Counted from the stretch's first letter, positions 1 to 8,514 are shown. The stretch: DNA of 64,000 nucleotides from Microbacterium sediminis (GCF_004564075.1 NZ_CP038256.1:992001-1056000); one strand, 5' to 3'. Made by a program: numbers and translations. The notes: generated by a model from the sequence alone, not told the origin.

Positions 1-290
1 CGAACTACGACGATGTGAACAAGCACCGCACGGTCATCGAGGACCACGTGCACACCGGCACGCATAACGATCTGGTGGCGCCCGTTAGACTGGGAGCCGG
101 CGCGAAGACGGGTGCAGGAGCGGTCATCCGCAAGGATGTCCCGGCCGGTGCACTCGCCCTCAGCGTGGCACCCCAGCGCAACGTCGCGGGGTGGGTCGAG
201 ACGAATCGAGCGGGTACCGCAGCGGCCGATGCCGCCCGCGAGGCACGCGAAACAGAAGAGGCAGCCCGTGGCGCAGAAGAAGAAGGTTGA
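1..290 (+). CDS. glmU: GlmU, C-terminal fragment (UDP-GlcNAc pyrophosphorylase / GlcN-1-P acetyltransferase)
   Basis: This is the 3' end of glmU; the gene starts before the window. The visible frame begins at base 3 and reads NYDDVNKHRT, then repeated small-residue turns (GAGAKTGAGAVI) typical of the left-handed beta-helix of the acetyltransferase domain, then an Ala/Glu-rich charged tail. GlmU makes UDP-N-acetylglucosamine for peptidoglycan. Its last 23 bases overlap the start of prs, the usual actinobacterial glmU-prs pair. The identification rests on the short helix fragment plus this neighbour, so the residue-level assignment is limited. Confidence 0.85.
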   Translation, partial: NYDDVNKHRTVIEDHVHTGTHNDLVAPVRLGAGAKTGAGAVIRKDVPAGALALSVAPQRNVAGWVETNRAGTAAADAAREARETEEAARGAEEEG

Positions 291-1299
291 ACTCGACCGC
301 GATCGCGGGATCGCTCCGGGAGTCGTCGCCAAGACGAAGAAGCGCCTGGTCGTCGTCACCGGGCGCGCGCACCCCGAGCTGGCCCAGGCGGTCGCCGGCC
401 ACCTCGGCATCGAGGTGGCGCCGACCGAGCACCGCACCTTCGCATCGGGCGAGATCTACACGCGCTTCGAGGTCTCGATGCGCGGCACCGACGTCTTCCT
501 GATCCAGTCGTTCGGCCAGAACGTGAACGAGGATCTCATGGAGATGCTCATCATGCTCGACGCGCTCAAGCGCGCCTCGGCCAAGCGCGTGACCGTCGTC
601 GTGCCGTACTACCCGTACTCGCGCCAGGACAAGAAGGGTCGCGGCCGCGAGCCGATCTCGGCCCGCCTCATCACCGACCTCATCGCCACCGCCGGCGCCG
701 ACCGCATCATGAGCGTCGACCTGCACGCCTCGCAGATCCAGGGCTTCTTCGACGGCCCCGTCGATCACCTCTTCGCCAAGCCGGTGCTGCTGAACCACTT
801 CATCGAGACGCTCGACGCCGACGACCGCGAGACCCTCACGGTCGTCTCGCCCGACATGGGCCGCGTGCGCGTGGCCGACCAGTGGTCGGACTCGCTCAAC
901 GCGCCCCTCGCGATCATCCACAAGCGCCGCGACCCGAAGGTCGCCAACCAGGTGACCGTGCACGAGATCGTCGGCGAGGTCTCCGGCCGCACCTGCCTGC
1001 TGGTGGACGACATGATCGACACCGCCGGCACCATCGTCAAGGCCGCGCAGGCCCTCAAGGCCAGCGGCGCGCGCAAGGTGATCGTGGGCGCGACGCACGC
1101 CATCTTCAGCGACCCGGCCTCGGAGCGGCTGCAGGACGATGCGATCGACCGCGTGGTCGTGACCGACACGGTGCCGGTGCCGCCGGAGCGCCGCTTCGAC
1201 AAGCTCACGGTGCTCTCGAGCGCCCCGCTGCTCGCCCGCGCGATCCGCGAGGTCTTCGACGACGGCTCCGTGACGAGCATGTTCGACGGCGCCGCCTGA
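268..1299 (+). CDS. prs: Ribose-phosphate pyrophosphokinase (PRPP synthetase)
   Basis: 343 residues from a GTG start at 268, chosen because the homologous protein begins just before KKRLVVVTGRAHPELA and the start overlaps the glmU end. It makes PRPP from ribose-5-phosphate and ATP for nucleotide, His and Trp synthesis. The N-terminal half has YYPYSRQDKK; the C-terminal half has VVSPDMGRVRVADQW and the PRPP-binding loop LLVDDMIDTAGT. Length fits class I enzymes (about 310-330) with a short N-terminal extension. Its stop codon lies inside a 28-bp sequence that recurs at 3958, marking the edge of an inserted segment. Confidence 0.96.
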   Translation: MAQKKKVELDRDRGIAPGVVAKTKKRLVVVTGRAHPELAQAVAGHLGIEVAPTEHRTFASGEIYTRFEVSMRGTDVFLIQSFGQNVNEDLMEMLIMLDALKRASAKRVTVVVPYYPYSRQDKKGRGREPISARLITDLIATAGADRIMSVDLHASQIQGFFDGPVDHLFAKPVLLNHFIETLDADDRETLTVVSPDMGRVRVADQWSDSLNAPLAIIHKRRDPKVANQVTVHEIVGEVSGRTCLLVDDMIDTAGTIVKAAQALKASGARKVIVGATHAIFSDPASERLQDDAIDRVVVTDTVPVPPERRFDKLTVLSSAPLLARAIREVFDDGSVTSMFDGAA

Positions 1300-1310
1300 C
1301 TCAGGCCGGG
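1283..1310 (+). repeat. Left copy of 28-bp direct repeat bounding the DUF559 insert
   Basis: This 28-bp sequence contains the last codons and TGA of prs followed by CTCAGGCCGGG. It is repeated exactly at 3958-3985, and similarity continues about ten bases further with one indel and one mismatch. In the right copy the same bases hold the stop codon of the convergent histidine kinase gene. Here they are followed by repeat DNA instead, so this copy carries a displaced remnant of the kinase 3' end. Confidence 0.8.
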
Positions 1311-1371
1311 GCGGACCGGGACGTTGCGCCGTGTGCCCTGGCTGCGCGGGTGCGGCGGGTGCGGCGCGTAG

Positions 1372-1905
1372 GCCGTCCGTCGGCCGTTTCGCGCGCTTGA
1401 GCGGAGATCCGCGTTCGGACGGTGGAATGGGCGGGTTTCCGTCCGCACGTGCGCGGATGTCCGCTGTTGTGTGTGCGCGATCCTTGCGAGTGCGTGGTCT
1501 CGCCCGCTCGGCTGCGGGTGTCCGCTCCTTCCTCGTGCGGCACCTGCGGGCGCCGGTCTTGCGCGCCGCCTCTCCGCGGCGCCGTCCGTCGGCCGTTTCG
1601 CGCGCTTGAGCGGAGATCCGCGCCTCGGCGGTGGGATGGGCGGGTTTCCGTCCGCCCGTGCGCGGATGTCCGCTGTTGTGCGTGCGCGATCCTTGCGAGT
1701 GCGCGGTCTCGCCCGCTCGGCTGCGGGTGTCCGGTCCTCCTCGTGCGGCACCTGCGGGCGCCGGTCTTGCGCGCCGCCTCTCCGCGGCGCCGTCCGTCGG
1801 CCCTTTCGCGCGCTTGAGCGGAGATCCACGCCACGGCGGTGGGATGGGCGGGTTTCCGTCCGCCCGTGCCCGAATGTCCGCTGCTGTGCGTGCAGGGACC
1901 TGCGC
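1372..1905. repeat. Tandem array of about 209-bp imperfect direct repeats (2.6 copies)
   Basis: Unit starts (GCCGTCCGTCGGCC) fall at 1372, 1581 and 1789, giving periods of 209 and 208 bp; the third copy decays after about 1905. Each unit carries CGCGCTTGAGCGGAGATCC, a GGGCGGGTTTCCGTCCG block and TGCGCGGATGTCCGC. Units 1 and 2 differ at only scattered positions. Long open frames cross the array on both strands, but they lack start signals and recognisable domains and follow from the base composition. The tail to about 2060 repeats only short pieces of the unit, and I see no gene between 1300 and 2068. Confidence 0.85.
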
Positions 1906-2068
1906 AATGCGGCCTCGCGCGGGGTTCACCGGTTCCGTCGGCCAGGTGCCGCACGCGGGCTGCGATCCGCGCGGCGACGGGCGGATGCGCCGGCTTTCGT
2001 CGGTCGGGGTGCGGATGTCCGTCCGCGTGCGGTCGCGCATCCGACCGTGAGCGCCCGGCGCCGTGGGT

Positions 2069-2908
2069 TCACGCGCGCGGCGCTCGGTGGAGGCCCTGCG
2101 CGATTGCGCGGACGATGCGATCCTGCACCGCCGGCCAGTCATCCTCGATCTGCCGGATGCCGATGCGGATCACGTGATAGCCCATGAGCTTGAGGCGCGC
2201 GTCGTGCGCGATGTCGGCCTCGCGCTGGGCTCCGACGTGGTGGCCGCCATCGATCTGAATCACGAGCCTGTCGCCGATCAGGATGTCGACGGGGCGGTCC
2301 AGCAGCACGACCTGCTGGAGGATCCGCTCCTTGAGCCACCGCAGACGGTCGACGACGATCGTCTCGCCTCCGGAATCCGACAACGTGCTCGCGGACGCCG
2401 CGATCTCGCGGGCACGGGGACCGAGCCGGAGCCGACGCATCGCCTCGAGATGGATCACCTTCTTCCGTGCCGCCGACTCCCAGATCGCGAGCGCGTGCTC
2501 GCGGGGCAGGCAGTTCGCCACGAGTGCGAGCACGTTCTCGACGGGGTCAATGAGCGCGTGGGGCTGCCTCGGAACCACGGGCTTTGACCAATGGACGATC
2601 GCGCGCTCCGCCTCGATCGGCGGTACGCGCGCGTTCGGTCGCGCCGCGACGTGGTGCACGGGAGCGTGCGGAACCCACAGACCGAGCCGCGCGGCCTGCG
2701 TGACGCAGGTGACGACGACGCCGGCACGCGCCGCGGTGACGAGCATCGGATCCGCGCGCGGCGTTGCCACCCAGCCGCGGCGGGGCCGCTGCAGAACACC
2801 GAGGCGCACGGCGCCGTCGATGTCATACCGGCTGAAACCGCGGCGAATCAGCGCCGACGTCGGCGTCACGTCGCCGAGCTCTCGGACCTCCGAGCTGATG
2901 TCCCTCAT
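2069..2908 (-). CDS. DUF559 domain (Vsr/REase-like) protein
   Basis: 279 residues from an ATG at 2908 with AAGGTGG eight bases upstream. The C-terminal third (VDILIGDRLVIQIDGG, then READIAHDARLKLMGY and VIRIG) is the DUF559 fold of the Vsr/PD-(D/E)XK nuclease group, with the acidic IQIDGG strand as expected catalytic position. The N-terminal part (LIRRGFSRYDIDGAVRLGVL, RPRRGWVA) resembles the AbiEi-type winged-helix domain often fused to DUF559 in Actinobacteria. DNA cleavage or repair is suggested by the family, not shown. It is the only gene in the insert between prs and the histidine kinase, with repeat arrays on both sides. Confidence 0.8.
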   Translation of the reverse strand: MRDISSEVRELGDVTPTSALIRRGFSRYDIDGAVRLGVLQRPRRGWVATPRADPMLVTAARAGVVVTCVTQAARLGLWVPHAPVHHVAARPNARVPPIEAERAIVHWSKPVVPRQPHALIDPVENVLALVANCLPREHALAIWESAARKKVIHLEAMRRLRLGPRAREIAASASTLSDSGGETIVVDRLRWLKERILQQVVLLDRPVDILIGDRLVIQIDGGHHVGAQREADIAHDARLKLMGYHVIRIGIRQIEDDWPAVQDRIVRAIAQGLHRAPRA

Positions 2909-3037
2909 GCAGCCACCTTGCCGAAGCGGTCCGCCCGTGCGGGGCGGAACCCCGGTGGATGTGGATGGATGTCCGTCGCCGGTGGCCTGTGGACGGGCGA
3001 CAGGGGACGAGGCGTGCCGCGACACGACATCACCCGG

Positions 3038-3830
3038 GCGGAGGATCTGCGCTGCTCGGAGGCGATCGGCATCCGGTCGGCCGAATTCGCGGGAATGCCG
3101 CCGCCCGAGTGCGAATCCGCTTCCGTGCGCGCGGGAGCTCCTTGCGTGCGAGCGGCCACGTGAGGTGGCACCCCGGGTGGACGCAGACCCGCGCCGGGGC
3201 GGAGGATTCCTGCCGTCGGAAGGCGTTTCGCGTTCCGGCGGCCGAATGTGCGCGGAATCAGCCGCCCGAGTGCGAATCCCCTTCCGAGCGCGCGGGAGCT
3301 CCTTGCGTGCGAGCGGCCACGTGAGGTGGCACCCCGGGTGGACGCAGACCCGCGCCGGGCGGAGGATTCCTGCCTTCGGGAGGCGTTTCGCGTTCCGGCG
3401 GCCGAATGTGCGCGGAATCAGCCGCCCGGGTGCGAATCCCCTTCCGAGCGCGCGGGAGCTCCTTCCGTGCGCGCGGGAGCTCCTTGCGTGCGCGCGGTCA
3501 CGTGAGGGGAGCCGGGTGGCGGCAGACCCGCGCCGGGGCGGAGGATTCCTGCCTTCGGGAGGCGTTTCGCGTTCCGGCGGCCGAATGTGCGCGGAATCAG
3601 CCGCCCGGGTGCGAATCCCCGCCGCGGCGCGCGGGAGCTCCTTCCGTGCGCGCGGGAGCTCCTTGCGTGCGAGCGGCCACGTGAGGCGGCACCCCGGGCG
3701 GACACAGACCCGCGCCGGGGCGGAGGATTCCTGCCGCCGGAAGGAGTTTCGCGTTCCGGTGGCCGAATGTGCGCGGAATCCGCCGCCCGGATGCGAATCC
3801 CCGCCGCGGCGCGCTGAACGTCCCGCCACA
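3038..3830. repeat. Array of five 160-181-bp imperfect direct repeats
   Basis: The shared block GCGGAGGATTCCTGCC (shortened in the first copy) begins at 3038, 3199, 3359, 3539 and 3720. Each unit continues through CGTTCCGGCGGCCGAATGTG, CGGAATCAGCCGCCC and GGGAGCTCCTTGCGTGCG. Periods are 161, 160, 180 and 181 bp; the longer units contain a second copy of a roughly 20-bp GGGAGCTCCTTCCGTGCGCG piece. No credible gene is seen from 2909 to 3975, and open frames here are compositional. Confidence 0.85.
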
Positions 3831-3900
3831 GCGCGCAGAACGCCCGCTACAGCGCGCCGCCCCCTGCCGTGCGCGCAGAACGTCCGCCACAGCGCGCCGC
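3809..3900. repeat. Short reiterated motif (CGCAGAACGTCCGCCACAGC-like)
   Basis: Three to four imperfect copies of a motif reading GCGCGCAGAACGTCCGCCAC with small variants follow the last long repeat unit. They fill the segment between the array and the right-hand 28-bp repeat. No gene is seen. Confidence 0.6.
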
Positions 3901-3957
3901 CCCCGCTGCAGCCCGGCCGCCTGCGCGCCGGCGCCGCCCTGCCGCGGCACCGGCCAC

Positions 3958-3985
3958 TCGACGGCGCCGCCTGACTCAGGCCGGG
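3958..3985. repeat. Right copy of the 28-bp direct repeat
   Basis: Exact copy of 1283-1310. Here bases 3976-3978 are the stop codon of the histidine kinase read on the minus strand, and the preceding TCGACGGCGCCGCCTGA is a displaced copy of the prs 3' end. Confidence 0.8.
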
Positions 3986-5460
3986 CGGGCCGGGAGGCGC
4001 ACCTCGAAGGTGGTGTCGCCCGGGGTGCTGCGCACGCCGATCGTGCCGTGATGGGCCTCGACGATCGCCTTGGCGATCGCGAGCCCCAGGCCGGTGCCGC
4101 CGGTCTTGCGCGCGCGCGACACGTCGCCGCGCGCGAACCGGGTGAACAGCTCCTGCTGCAGCTCGGGCGAGATGCCGGGGCCGTCGTCGTGGACGGTGAG
4201 CACGGCGCGCGTGGCGCCGCCGCTGCCCTCGCGGTGCACGCCGAGCGTCACCTCCGTGCCGGGCGGGGTGTGCGTGCGGGCGTTGGCGAGCAGGTTCAGC
4301 ACCACCTGGCTGAGCCGCGCGGCGTCGCCCGCCACGATCACCGGCTCCTCGTCGACCTCCACCCGCCAGGCGTGGCCGGGGGCAGCGACTTGCTGATCGG
4401 CCAGCGCCTCGACGGCCACCTGGGTGAGGTCGACGGCGTCGACGACGATCTCGGTGCCCTCGTCGAGCCGCGCCAGCAGCAGCAGGTCCTCGACGAGGGA
4501 GGTCATCCGGATCGACTGCGCCTGGATGCGCTCGAGCGACTGCTCGGTGGTGTCGCTGAGGGCGGGATCGCGCAGCGACAGCTCCGAGTAGCCCCGGATC
4601 GAGGCCAGCGGCGTGCGCAGCTCGTGGCTCGCGTCGGCCACGAAGCGGCGCATGCGGTCCTCGTTGCGCTGGCGCTCGTCCAGCGACGCGTCCACGTGAT
4701 CCAGGAGCGTGTTCAGGGCGGCGCCCACGCGCCCGATCTCGGTGCGCGGATCGGCCTGCTCCTCGGGCACGCGATCCTCGATCGACACGGATCCGGCGTG
4801 CAGCGGCAGCTTCGCCACGCGGGTGGCGGTGTCGGCCACGGCGCGCAGGGGCCGCAGTCCGCGATGGATCACGGCGGTGATCGCCCCGCCGAGCAGCAGC
4901 AGGCCGCCGGCGGTGACGACGCCGATCGTCCACAGCATCTCGCCGATCGTCTCGCGGACGTCGGCGGTCGAGACGCCGATCAGGTACACACCGTTCATGA
5001 CGCGCCCGGGCGCCACGCGGAACTCTCCCTGCCCCTCGACCGTCACGGTCGTGGCGCGCGGGGTCTGGTCGACCCGCACGCCGTCGAGCTGATCGGCATC
5101 GAGGGCCTCCACGTGCGGCCCGTCGGTGATCGCCCCGGAGATCGCGCCCGAGGAGCCGGAGATGACGATGAGGATCGTGCCGGGCAGGGTGGGCCGGTTG
5201 GCGAGCTGCGAGGCGGCGTCCTGGTTCGGGGTCACCCACGTCACGGCGCTGTCGGCCAGCGACTCGACCTGCTGCGAGAGAGACGACTCGAGCACGCGGC
5301 CCAGGACGAAGCTCATCACCGCCGAGACCACCACGAGGATGAGCGCCACGATCGAGAAGACCGTGAGCATGAGCTTGGTCTGGAACTGCATCGGCGGCCG
5401 GCCGCGCGCGGGCGCCTCGGCGGTCGCGGGGCGCGGATCCTGCGCGCGGGCGTCGGTCAC
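3976..5460 (-). CDS. Two-component sensor histidine kinase
   Basis: 494 residues from a GTG at 5460 that overlaps the response-regulator stop (GTGA). Order: short cytoplasmic N-terminus, membrane segment around 30-52, extracytoplasmic sensor of about 125 residues, second membrane segment near 180-200, HAMP region, HisKA with DASHELRTPLASIRGY (phospho-acceptor His), then HATPase with NLLANARTHT, DDGPGI and GTGLGLAIAKAIVE. It resembles the MprB/TcrY group. The adjacent divergent ABC exporter suggests it senses a toxic compound or envelope stress; the ligand is unknown. The stop codon lies within the 28-bp repeat bounding the neighbouring insert. Confidence 0.93.
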   Translation of the reverse strand: MTDARAQDPRPATAEAPARGRPPMQFQTKLMLTVFSIVALILVVVSAVMSFVLGRVLESSLSQQVESLADSAVTWVTPNQDAASQLANRPTLPGTILIVISGSSGAISGAITDGPHVEALDADQLDGVRVDQTPRATTVTVEGQGEFRVAPGRVMNGVYLIGVSTADVRETIGEMLWTIGVVTAGGLLLLGGAITAVIHRGLRPLRAVADTATRVAKLPLHAGSVSIEDRVPEEQADPRTEIGRVGAALNTLLDHVDASLDERQRNEDRMRRFVADASHELRTPLASIRGYSELSLRDPALSDTTEQSLERIQAQSIRMTSLVEDLLLLARLDEGTEIVVDAVDLTQVAVEALADQQVAAPGHAWRVEVDEEPVIVAGDAARLSQVVLNLLANARTHTPPGTEVTLGVHREGSGGATRAVLTVHDDGPGISPELQQELFTRFARGDVSRARKTGGTGLGLAIAKAIVEAHHGTIGVRSTPGDTTFEVRLPARPA

Positions 5461-6191
5461 TGCGGGGCCTTGATCATGTAGCCGGCGCCGCGGATGGTGT
5501 GGATGAGCGGCTCGCGGCCCGCGTCGATCTTCTTGCGCAGGTACGAGATGTACAGCTCGACCACGCTGGATCGACCGCCGAAGTCGTACTGCCACACCCG
5601 ATCGAGGATCTGCGCCTTCGACAGCACGCGGCGCGGGTTGCGCATGAGATAGCGCAGCAGCTCGAACTCCGTCGCGGTCAGCTCGATGGGCTCGCCGGCG
5701 CGCTCGACCTCGTGGCTGTCCTCGTTGAGGCTGAGGTCGCCCACGCGCAGGATGGGATCGGCCTCGGCGGCGTGCACCCCGGTGCGGCGCATGAGGGCGC
5801 GCAGCCGCGCCACGACCTCCTCGAGGCTGAACGGCTTGGTGACGTAGTCGTCGCCGCCGGCGGTCAGACCTGCCACCCGATCCGAGACGGCGTCCTTCGC
5901 GGTGAGGAACAGGATCGGCACATCGTCGCCGGCCTGGCGCAGCCGCTGCATCACGGCCAGGCCGTCGAGGTCGGGCATCATGATGTCGAGCACGATGGCG
6001 TCGGGGTCGAACTCCTTGGCGGCGTGCAGCGCCTCGAAGCCGCTGCCGGCGGTGCGCACCGCCCAGCCCTCCATCTTCAGCGCCATCGACAGCAGGTCGG
6101 TGAGCATCTGCTCGTCGTCGACGACGAGCACCCGGACGGGCGATCCGTCGGCGCGGGTGAGGGCGGGATGAGCGGCGGTCATGGCTCCCAT
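5457..6191 (-). CDS. OmpR-family response regulator
   Basis: 244 residues. Receiver domain with VLVVDDEQ, phospho-acceptor in AIVLDIMMPDLDG (Asp69 from this start) and FLTAKD, then a winged-helix DNA-binding domain with ELTATEFELLRYLMRNPRRVLS and SSVVELYISYLRKKID. A second in-frame ATG at 6182 is possible; neither start has a strong Shine-Dalgarno. It is cotranscribed with the kinase. The 156-bp space before the divergent ABC exporter holds five CTATG/CATAG boxes that are its likely binding sites, giving autoregulation and control of the exporter (inference). Confidence 0.93.
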   Translation of the reverse strand: MGAMTAAHPALTRADGSPVRVLVVDDEQMLTDLLSMALKMEGWAVRTAGSGFEALHAAKEFDPDAIVLDIMMPDLDGLAVMQRLRQAGDDVPILFLTAKDAVSDRVAGLTAGGDDYVTKPFSLEEVVARLRALMRRTGVHAAEADPILRVGDLSLNEDSHEVERAGEPIELTATEFELLRYLMRNPRRVLSKAQILDRVWQYDFGGRSSVVELYISYLRKKIDAGREPLIHTIRGAGYMIKAPQ

Positions 6192-6203
6192 TCTGCGCGC
6201 CGA

Positions 6204-6280
6204 CCTATGCGTTTCCTATGGCGCGAGCTATGCCTCCGCTGTGAGATGCGCGGATCGCGGCGTCCATAGCGTCGCCATAG
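6204..6280. promoter_or_regulatory. Candidate response-regulator binding cluster (CTATG / CATAG boxes)
   Basis: CCTATG occurs at 6204-6209 and 6215-6220, GCTATG at 6227-6232, and the reverse complement CCATAG at 6264-6269 and 6275-6280. Spacing is 11, 12 and 11 bp, about one helical turn, as for OmpR-family tandem half-sites. The two groups face each other between the divergent regulator and exporter genes. Confidence 0.55.
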
Positions 6281-6347
6281 CCGCGTCATCGGGCTCCCAT
6301 CACCGCGATTCCTAGCGTCGAAGCCGTCAACCTCGGAAAGGAGCCGA

Positions 6348-7796
6348 ATGTACGGCAGATACCTGCGGCGGGAACTCGCCGGCCGCAAGAAGCAGACGAT
6401 CATCGTGGCCTCGGGCCTCGCCGTCGCCATCGCCCTCGTGATGGTGGTGGGGGCGCTCTCGAACGGCGTGCGCGATGCGCAGGCCGCGGCGCTGGAATCC
6501 GTCTACGGCGTGGGCACCGACCTGACCGTCACGGGCGCCGCGGCGGAGCCGGGGGAGGACGGCGGCCAGCGGTTCGAGTTCGGCGCCGAGGACGGCGCCA
6601 CCGACGACGAGGGCACCACCCAGGTGAGCCAGTCGCGGCTCACGGTCGAGAGGGGGCGCTCCACGCTGGAGGCGTCGGCCGTCGAGACCGCGCTGTCGAC
6701 CGACGGCGTCGCGGCAGCCTCGGGCGCGCTCGCCCTCACGAGCATGGAGTTCGACGGGCAGCTGCCCTCGCCGCCGAGCGACGCGAGCGCCGACGCCGAC
6801 GCTGCGGCGCCCGAGGGCCAGGCGCCGCAGGGCGGCATGGGCGGCGGATTCGGCGGCGGCTCGTTCGAGCTCGACCAGACGAGCGTGCTGGGCGTCGAGC
6901 CCGATGCCGCGACGGTCGGGCCGCTCTCGTCGGTGTCGCTGTCGGAGGGCCGGGCCCTCGAGGCGGCGGACGCCGGCGCCTCCGTGGCCGTCGTCGACGC
7001 CGCCTACGCCACGACGAACGACCTCGCGGTGGGCGGCACGGTCGAGCTCGGCGGCGAGGAGTTCGAGATCGTCGGGATCGTCGCCTCGGCATCGGATGCC
7101 GCCGACACCGCGGCCGACCTGTTCATCCCGCTCGACGTGGCACAGGAGCTCTCCGGCGCCGGCGACGTCGTGTCGACGGTGTACGTGCAGGCGTCCTCCG
7201 CGGGCGACATCTCGGCCGTCCAGGAGGCGCTGGCCGCGGAGCTGCCCGACGCCACCGTCAACTCGCAGAGCGACCTGGCCGACACGGTGTCCGGCTCGCT
7301 GTCGAGCGCCTCGGCGCTCATCACCAGCCTCGGCATCTGGCTGTCGATCGTCGTGCTCGCGGTCGCCGTGCTGCTGGCGGTCCTGTTCACGATCTCGGGC
7401 GTCTCGCGACGCACCCGCGAGTTCGGCACGCTGAAGGCGCTCGGCTGGACCAACGGCCGCGTCGTGCGGCAGGTGGCGGGGGAGTCACTGGCCCAGGGCC
7501 TCATCGGCGCCGCGGCCGGCGTCGTGCTCGGCCTGGTGATCACGATCGCGATCGACGTGATCCGGCCGACGGTCTCGACGACGCAGGCGGCCGCGGGCGG
7601 TCCCGGCGGCATGGGGCCGGGCGGCATGGCGGCCGGTCAGACCGCCGGCGAGATCGTGCTCAGCGCGCCGCTGAGCCTCGGGATCGTTCTGGCCGCGGTC
7701 GGTCTCGCCGTCGCGGGCGGCCTGCTGGCCGGCGTGATCGGCGGCTGGCGCGCCGCTCGCCTCAGCCCCGCCGAAGCTCTGCGTGCGGTCGCCTGA
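6348..7796 (+). CDS. ABC transporter permease, FtsX/MacB family
   Basis: 482 residues from ATG with a strong AAAGGAG eight bases upstream. One N-terminal membrane segment (about 22-42), a long extracytoplasmic MacB-like domain interrupted by a Gly/Met-rich stretch (GGMGGGFGGG), then three membrane segments in the last 160 residues with the FtsX signature region TREFGTLKALGW. Such permeases export peptides, antibiotics or lipids, or act mechanically on envelope substrates. The ATPase gene follows 28 bp downstream, and the divergent two-component system is its likely regulator. Confidence 0.92.
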   Translation: MYGRYLRRELAGRKKQTIIVASGLAVAIALVMVVGALSNGVRDAQAAALESVYGVGTDLTVTGAAAEPGEDGGQRFEFGAEDGATDDEGTTQVSQSRLTVERGRSTLEASAVETALSTDGVAAASGALALTSMEFDGQLPSPPSDASADADAAAPEGQAPQGGMGGGFGGGSFELDQTSVLGVEPDAATVGPLSSVSLSEGRALEAADAGASVAVVDAAYATTNDLAVGGTVELGGEEFEIVGIVASASDAADTAADLFIPLDVAQELSGAGDVVSTVYVQASSAGDISAVQEALAAELPDATVNSQSDLADTVSGSLSSASALITSLGIWLSIVVLAVAVLLAVLFTISGVSRRTREFGTLKALGWTNGRVVRQVAGESLAQGLIGAAAGVVLGLVITIAIDVIRPTVSTTQAAAGGPGGMGPGGMAAGQTAGEIVLSAPLSLGIVLAAVGLAVAGGLLAGVIGGWRAARLSPAEALRAVA

Positions 7797-7824
7797 CCGC
7801 CGCCCTCACCGAAGGAGAACCGAC

Positions 7825-8505
7825 ATGACCACTCTCTACGAGCTGCGCGACGTCACGAAGACCTACGCGCAGAAGCAGCGATCCGTCACGCCCCTGAAGG
7901 CTGTGGACCTCGAGATCGCCGACGGCGACTTCGTGGCGATCCAGGGCCCCACCGGCGGCGGCAAGTCCACGCTGCTGCAGCTGCTCGGCGCGCTCGACAC
8001 CCCGACGTCGGGCACCGTGCGCCTGGGCGAGACGGAGCTCTCGCGCGCCGGGCACGCGGTGCTCGGGCGCATCCGCGCGGAGCGCATCGGCTTCGTGTTC
8101 CAGGGGTTCAACCTCATTCCGACGCTGACCGCGCGCGACAACGTCGACATGGGGCTCGAGCCGCTGGGCCTGGCCGCCACCGAGCGCGCCCGGCGCGTGA
8201 CCGAGGCGCTCGAGCAGGTCGGCCTGGCCGATCGCGGCGATCACCTGCCGAGCGAGCTGTCCGGGGGCCAGCAGCAGCGCGTCGCGATCGCCCGCGCGAT
8301 CGCCAAGCGGCCCGCCGTGCTCCTGGCCGACGAGCCGACCGGCAACCTCGACGAGCAGACCCGCGACGAGATCATGTCGCTCCTGGAGGGGCTGAACGCC
8401 GCGGGTCTGACCCTCATCCTCGTCACGCACGATTCCGCCGTCGCGCACCGCGCGCGCCGGCGGCTGCGTCTGGCGAAGGGCACGGTGACCGACATCACGC
8501 GGTGA
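7825..8505 (+). CDS. ABC transporter ATP-binding protein (LolD/MacB type)
   Basis: 226 residues. The ATG at 7825 is preceded by GAAGGAGAACCGAC; an upstream in-frame start at 7783 lacks a ribosome site and lies inside the permease gene. Walker [10 protein letters not shown], signature [14 protein letters not shown], Walker [14 protein letters not shown] and H-loop VTHD are all present. It powers the preceding FtsX-like permease; length and motifs match the LolD/MacB ATPase group. Confidence 0.95.
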   Translation: MTTLYELRDVTKTYAQKQRSVTPLKAVDLEIADGDFVAIQGPTGGGKSTLLQLLGALDTPTSGTVRLGETELSRAGHAVLGRIRAERIGFVFQGFNLIPTLTARDNVDMGLEPLGLAATERARRVTEALEQVGLADRGDHLPSELSGGQQQRVAIARAIAKRPAVLLADEPTGNLDEQTRDEIMSLLEGLNAAGLTLILVTHDSAVAHRARRRLRLAKGTVTDITR

Positions 8506-8514
8506 CCATCGCGG

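Larger units (their letters stand above)
1283..3985. mobile_element. Putative inserted segment with DUF559 gene and two repeat arrays
   Basis: About 2.7 kb separates the 3' ends of prs and the convergent histidine kinase gene. It is bounded by an exact 28-bp direct repeat spanning both stop codons, so removing one copy with the interior would restore a junction with the two stops one base apart. Inside are a 209-bp repeat array, one DUF559 gene on the minus strand, and a 160-181-bp repeat array. No transposase or integrase is present. An att-type duplication, a target-site duplication or recombination between repeats could each explain the boundary; the mechanism is inference. Confidence 0.55.

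Noticed and set aside
160..2142. Long minus-strand open frame across prs and the left repeat array
   Set aside because: It lies antisense to prs and then runs through repeats with Arg/Pro/Ala-rich sequence. No domain, no ribosome site; a product of high GC at third positions.
3038..3830. CRISPR array
   Set aside because: Units of 160-181 bp with no short conserved repeat separated by unique spacers, and no cas genes.
1372..3830. Coding repeat protein in either array
   Set aside because: Period lengths are not consistent multiples of three (209, 208, 161, 160, 180, 181), so the frame would shift from unit to unit.
2283..3974. Plus-strand open frame covering the DUF559 gene and the right array
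   Set aside because: Antisense to a gene with a recognisable domain and continued through repeats; sequence is reiterated and compositional.
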